Position numbers and translations under genes: made by a program. The notes under the pieces are model-generated. The model had not been told where the DNA came from and searched no databases. It worked only from the letters and a program-made list of their open reading frames with translations. A stretch of DNA of 6,636 bases from JAFAHD01 sp035654355 (lineage in GTDB: Bacteria; Vulcanimicrobiota; Vulcanimicrobiia; Eremiobacterales; Eremiobacteraceae): contig DASRXC010000028.1 in NCBI GenBank assembly GCA_035654355.1, positions 1-6,636 of the forward strand, given 5' to 3'. Of this stretch, positions 5,713-6,636 are shown piece after piece (within the stretch, counting starts at the first letter, position 1; each line of letters begins with the position of its first letter).

Positions 5713-6636
5713 TTATGACCCTTTGACGAACGTCATCACCACTTCGACGTGGCCGGTGTGCGGGAACATGTCATACGGCGTCACTCGCTGCACGCGATAT
5801 CCGCGCGCGGCGAGCGCCTTGGCGTCGCGCGCTAGCGTCGCCGGATTGCACGAGACATACACGACGCGCTCGACGCCATTTTCCGCAAGCGCGGTCAGCA
5901 CGCGCTCGTCACAGCCCTTGCGGGGCGGATCGAGAATCACCGCGTCGGCGCCCTTCAGGAGCGTCCGGCCGCGCTCACCGTGCACCGCTTCGACCGCATC
6001 GGCATGCTCGAACGCGGCGTTGAGCACGCCGTTGGCGGCGGCGTTGGCCGCGCATTCGTCGGCGGCAGGCTTGAACCATTCGACGCCAGTGGTAGCGATG
6101 CCGCGCTTGCCCAAAATGACTGCGAACGTGCCGACCCCGCAGTACAAATCGACGACACGGCCGGTTCCAGCTAACATATCGACGAGTTGCTCCGCGATCA
6201 GCTCGAGCATCGCGGTGTTGATCTGGAAAAACGACTCGATTCCGAACCGCAGCGTCGCGCCCGCCACCGTCTCGCGCAATATCGGTGAGCCCCATAACGT
6301 CGCGCTGCGCGCGCCGAACAAAGCGTTCTCGTTCTCCAAATCCCATGACGACATGACGCCGGTCAGGTCCGGAATGCGCCGGCGTAACTCGTCGACATAT
6401 GCGCCCGCGGCGCGGTTGGGCTTCTGACCGTTGAAGGCGACGACCAGCTCGTTCCCGGTCGCGCTGGCGCGAGCGACGATGTGGCGTGACGGTTCGAACG
6501 GTGCCGGTGCCTCGCGCGCCATGGTGACGAGAGCTTTCACCGCATCGTCGAGTCGCGGCAACAGCACCGGACACGAGTCGATCGCGACCACGCGATGGCT
6601 TCGCGCTTCGTAGAATCCGAGCTGCATCGTACCGCC
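5713..6636 (-). CDS. rlmD: RNA uracil-C5-methyltransferase, RlmD/RlmCD/TrmA family (5' end beyond window edge)
   Basis: This is a SAM-dependent m5U methyltransferase of the RumA/TrmA fold; the most likely substrate is a 23S rRNA uridine. Counting residues from the first in-window Met (ATG at 6627-6625): ESFFQIN at 131-137 (substrate/SAM-site Gln135), motif I DLYCGVG at 160-166, ILDPPRKGC at 231-239, catalytic nucleophile Cys260 in YVSCNPATLARD, and the C-terminal HVEVV with probable general base Glu295. That Met is not the true start. The frame stays open to 6636, and the first residues (LGFYEARSHRVVAIDSC) match an internal segment of RlmD/RlmCD ('GFY..RSHR..DI..C'). The TRAM-like domain and first Fe-S cysteines should therefore lie outside the window. 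Cys19 sits where the fourth 4Fe-4S ligand of RlmD is found, favouring RlmD/RlmCD over TrmA. The exact target (U1939, U747 or both) cannot be decided. The stop TAA is 3 bases before gatC. Confidence 0.9.
   Translation of the reverse strand, partial: GGTMQLGFYEARSHRVVAIDSCPVLLPRLDDAVKALVTMAREAPAPFEPSRHIVARASATGNELVVAFNGQKPNRAAGAYVDELRRRIPDLTGVMSSWDLENENALFGARSATLWGSPILRETVAGATLRFGIESFFQINTAMLELIAEQLVDMLAGTGRVVDLYCGVGTFAVILGKRGIATTGVEWFKPAADECAANAAANGVLNAAFEHADAVEAVHGERGRTLLKGADAVILDPPRKGCDERVLTALAENGVERVVYVSCNPATLARDAKALAARGYRVQRVTPYDMFPHTGHVEVVMTFVKGS
5719..5724 (-). promoter_or_regulatory. Probable ribosome binding site for gatC
   Basis: AAAGGG on the minus strand lies 9 bases before the gatC ATG, within the last codons of the methyltransferase gene. 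Spacing is slightly long but usable. It supports the ATG at 5709, which is also the start expected from GatC family length. Confidence 0.5.

Larger units (their letters stand above)
1..6636 (-). other. Single minus-strand transcription unit: rlmD-like, gatC, gatA, gatB, mutS2, tyrS
   Basis: Six codirectional genes fill the window with junctions of +3, -4, -4, -8 and +2 bases. No gap can hold a terminator or an intergenic promoter, and I saw no GC hairpin followed by a T-run at any gene end. Co-transcription is an inference from this spacing. The promoter is upstream of the window (right side), and any terminator lies beyond tyrS (left side). Confidence 0.8.

Noticed and set aside
5723..6427. 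A 234-residue plus-strand open frame opposite the methyltransferase gene
   Set aside because: It is a low-complexity Ser/Thr/Ala/Arg product wholly antisense to a gene whose catalytic motifs are intact. No ribosome binding site or family motif was seen.
5975..6574. A 199-residue minus-strand frame overlapping the methyltransferase in another phase
   Set aside because: The Arg-rich composition is typical of an out-of-phase reading of a GC-rich gene. The other phase carries the real motifs, and no frameshift is needed to explain the gene.
1..6636. An undescribed defence, mobile or biosynthetic system
   Set aside because: Every base is accounted for by six housekeeping genes with conserved motifs. 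No repeat array, transposase, integrase, toxin-like small gene or composition break was found.

Overview
This is a GC-rich bacterial chromosomal window in which every supported gene lies on the minus strand. Reading right to left, the order is: an RlmD/RlmCD-type RNA m5U methyltransferase (5' end cut by the window edge), gatC, gatA, gatB, mutS2, and the first 52 codons of tyrS (cut at the left edge inside the HIGH motif). The genes abut or overlap at every junction, with 3 bases between, or overlaps of 4, 4 and 8 bases, then 2 bases between. There is therefore no intergenic stretch and no room for an internal terminator or dedicated intergenic promoter. The layout looks like one polycistronic transcription unit that enters and leaves the window.

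All six products can be tied to translation. The methyltransferase modifies a uridine in RNA, most likely 23S rRNA. GatCAB converts misacylated Glu-tRNA(Gln) and/or Asp-tRNA(Asn) to the correct aminoacyl-tRNA. TyrS charges tRNA(Tyr). MutS2, long filed with mismatch repair proteins, acts in Bacillus subtilis on collided ribosomes through its ATPase, KOW and Smr regions, and all of these parts are visible here. The grouping suggests, but does not prove, a translation supply and quality-control operon.

The organism cannot be named from this window. A contiguous gatCAB, a full-length MutS2 with KOW and Smr regions, a type 2 TyrS and strong G/C bias at third codon positions point to a bacterium outside the common gammaproteobacterial models. 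A high-GC lineage from one of the less-studied phyla (for example Eremiobacterota/WPS-2, or a Chloroflexota or Armatimonadota relative) is a guess from general impression only.

I see no tRNA or rRNA gene, mobile element, CRISPR array, phage gene or disrupted gene. The many long open frames on the plus strand and in other minus frames are shadows of the five large genes. The window is ordinary housekeeping sequence. The points worth a second look are the start-codon and junction choices, the translation theme around mutS2, and a few residue-level departures from family consensus.
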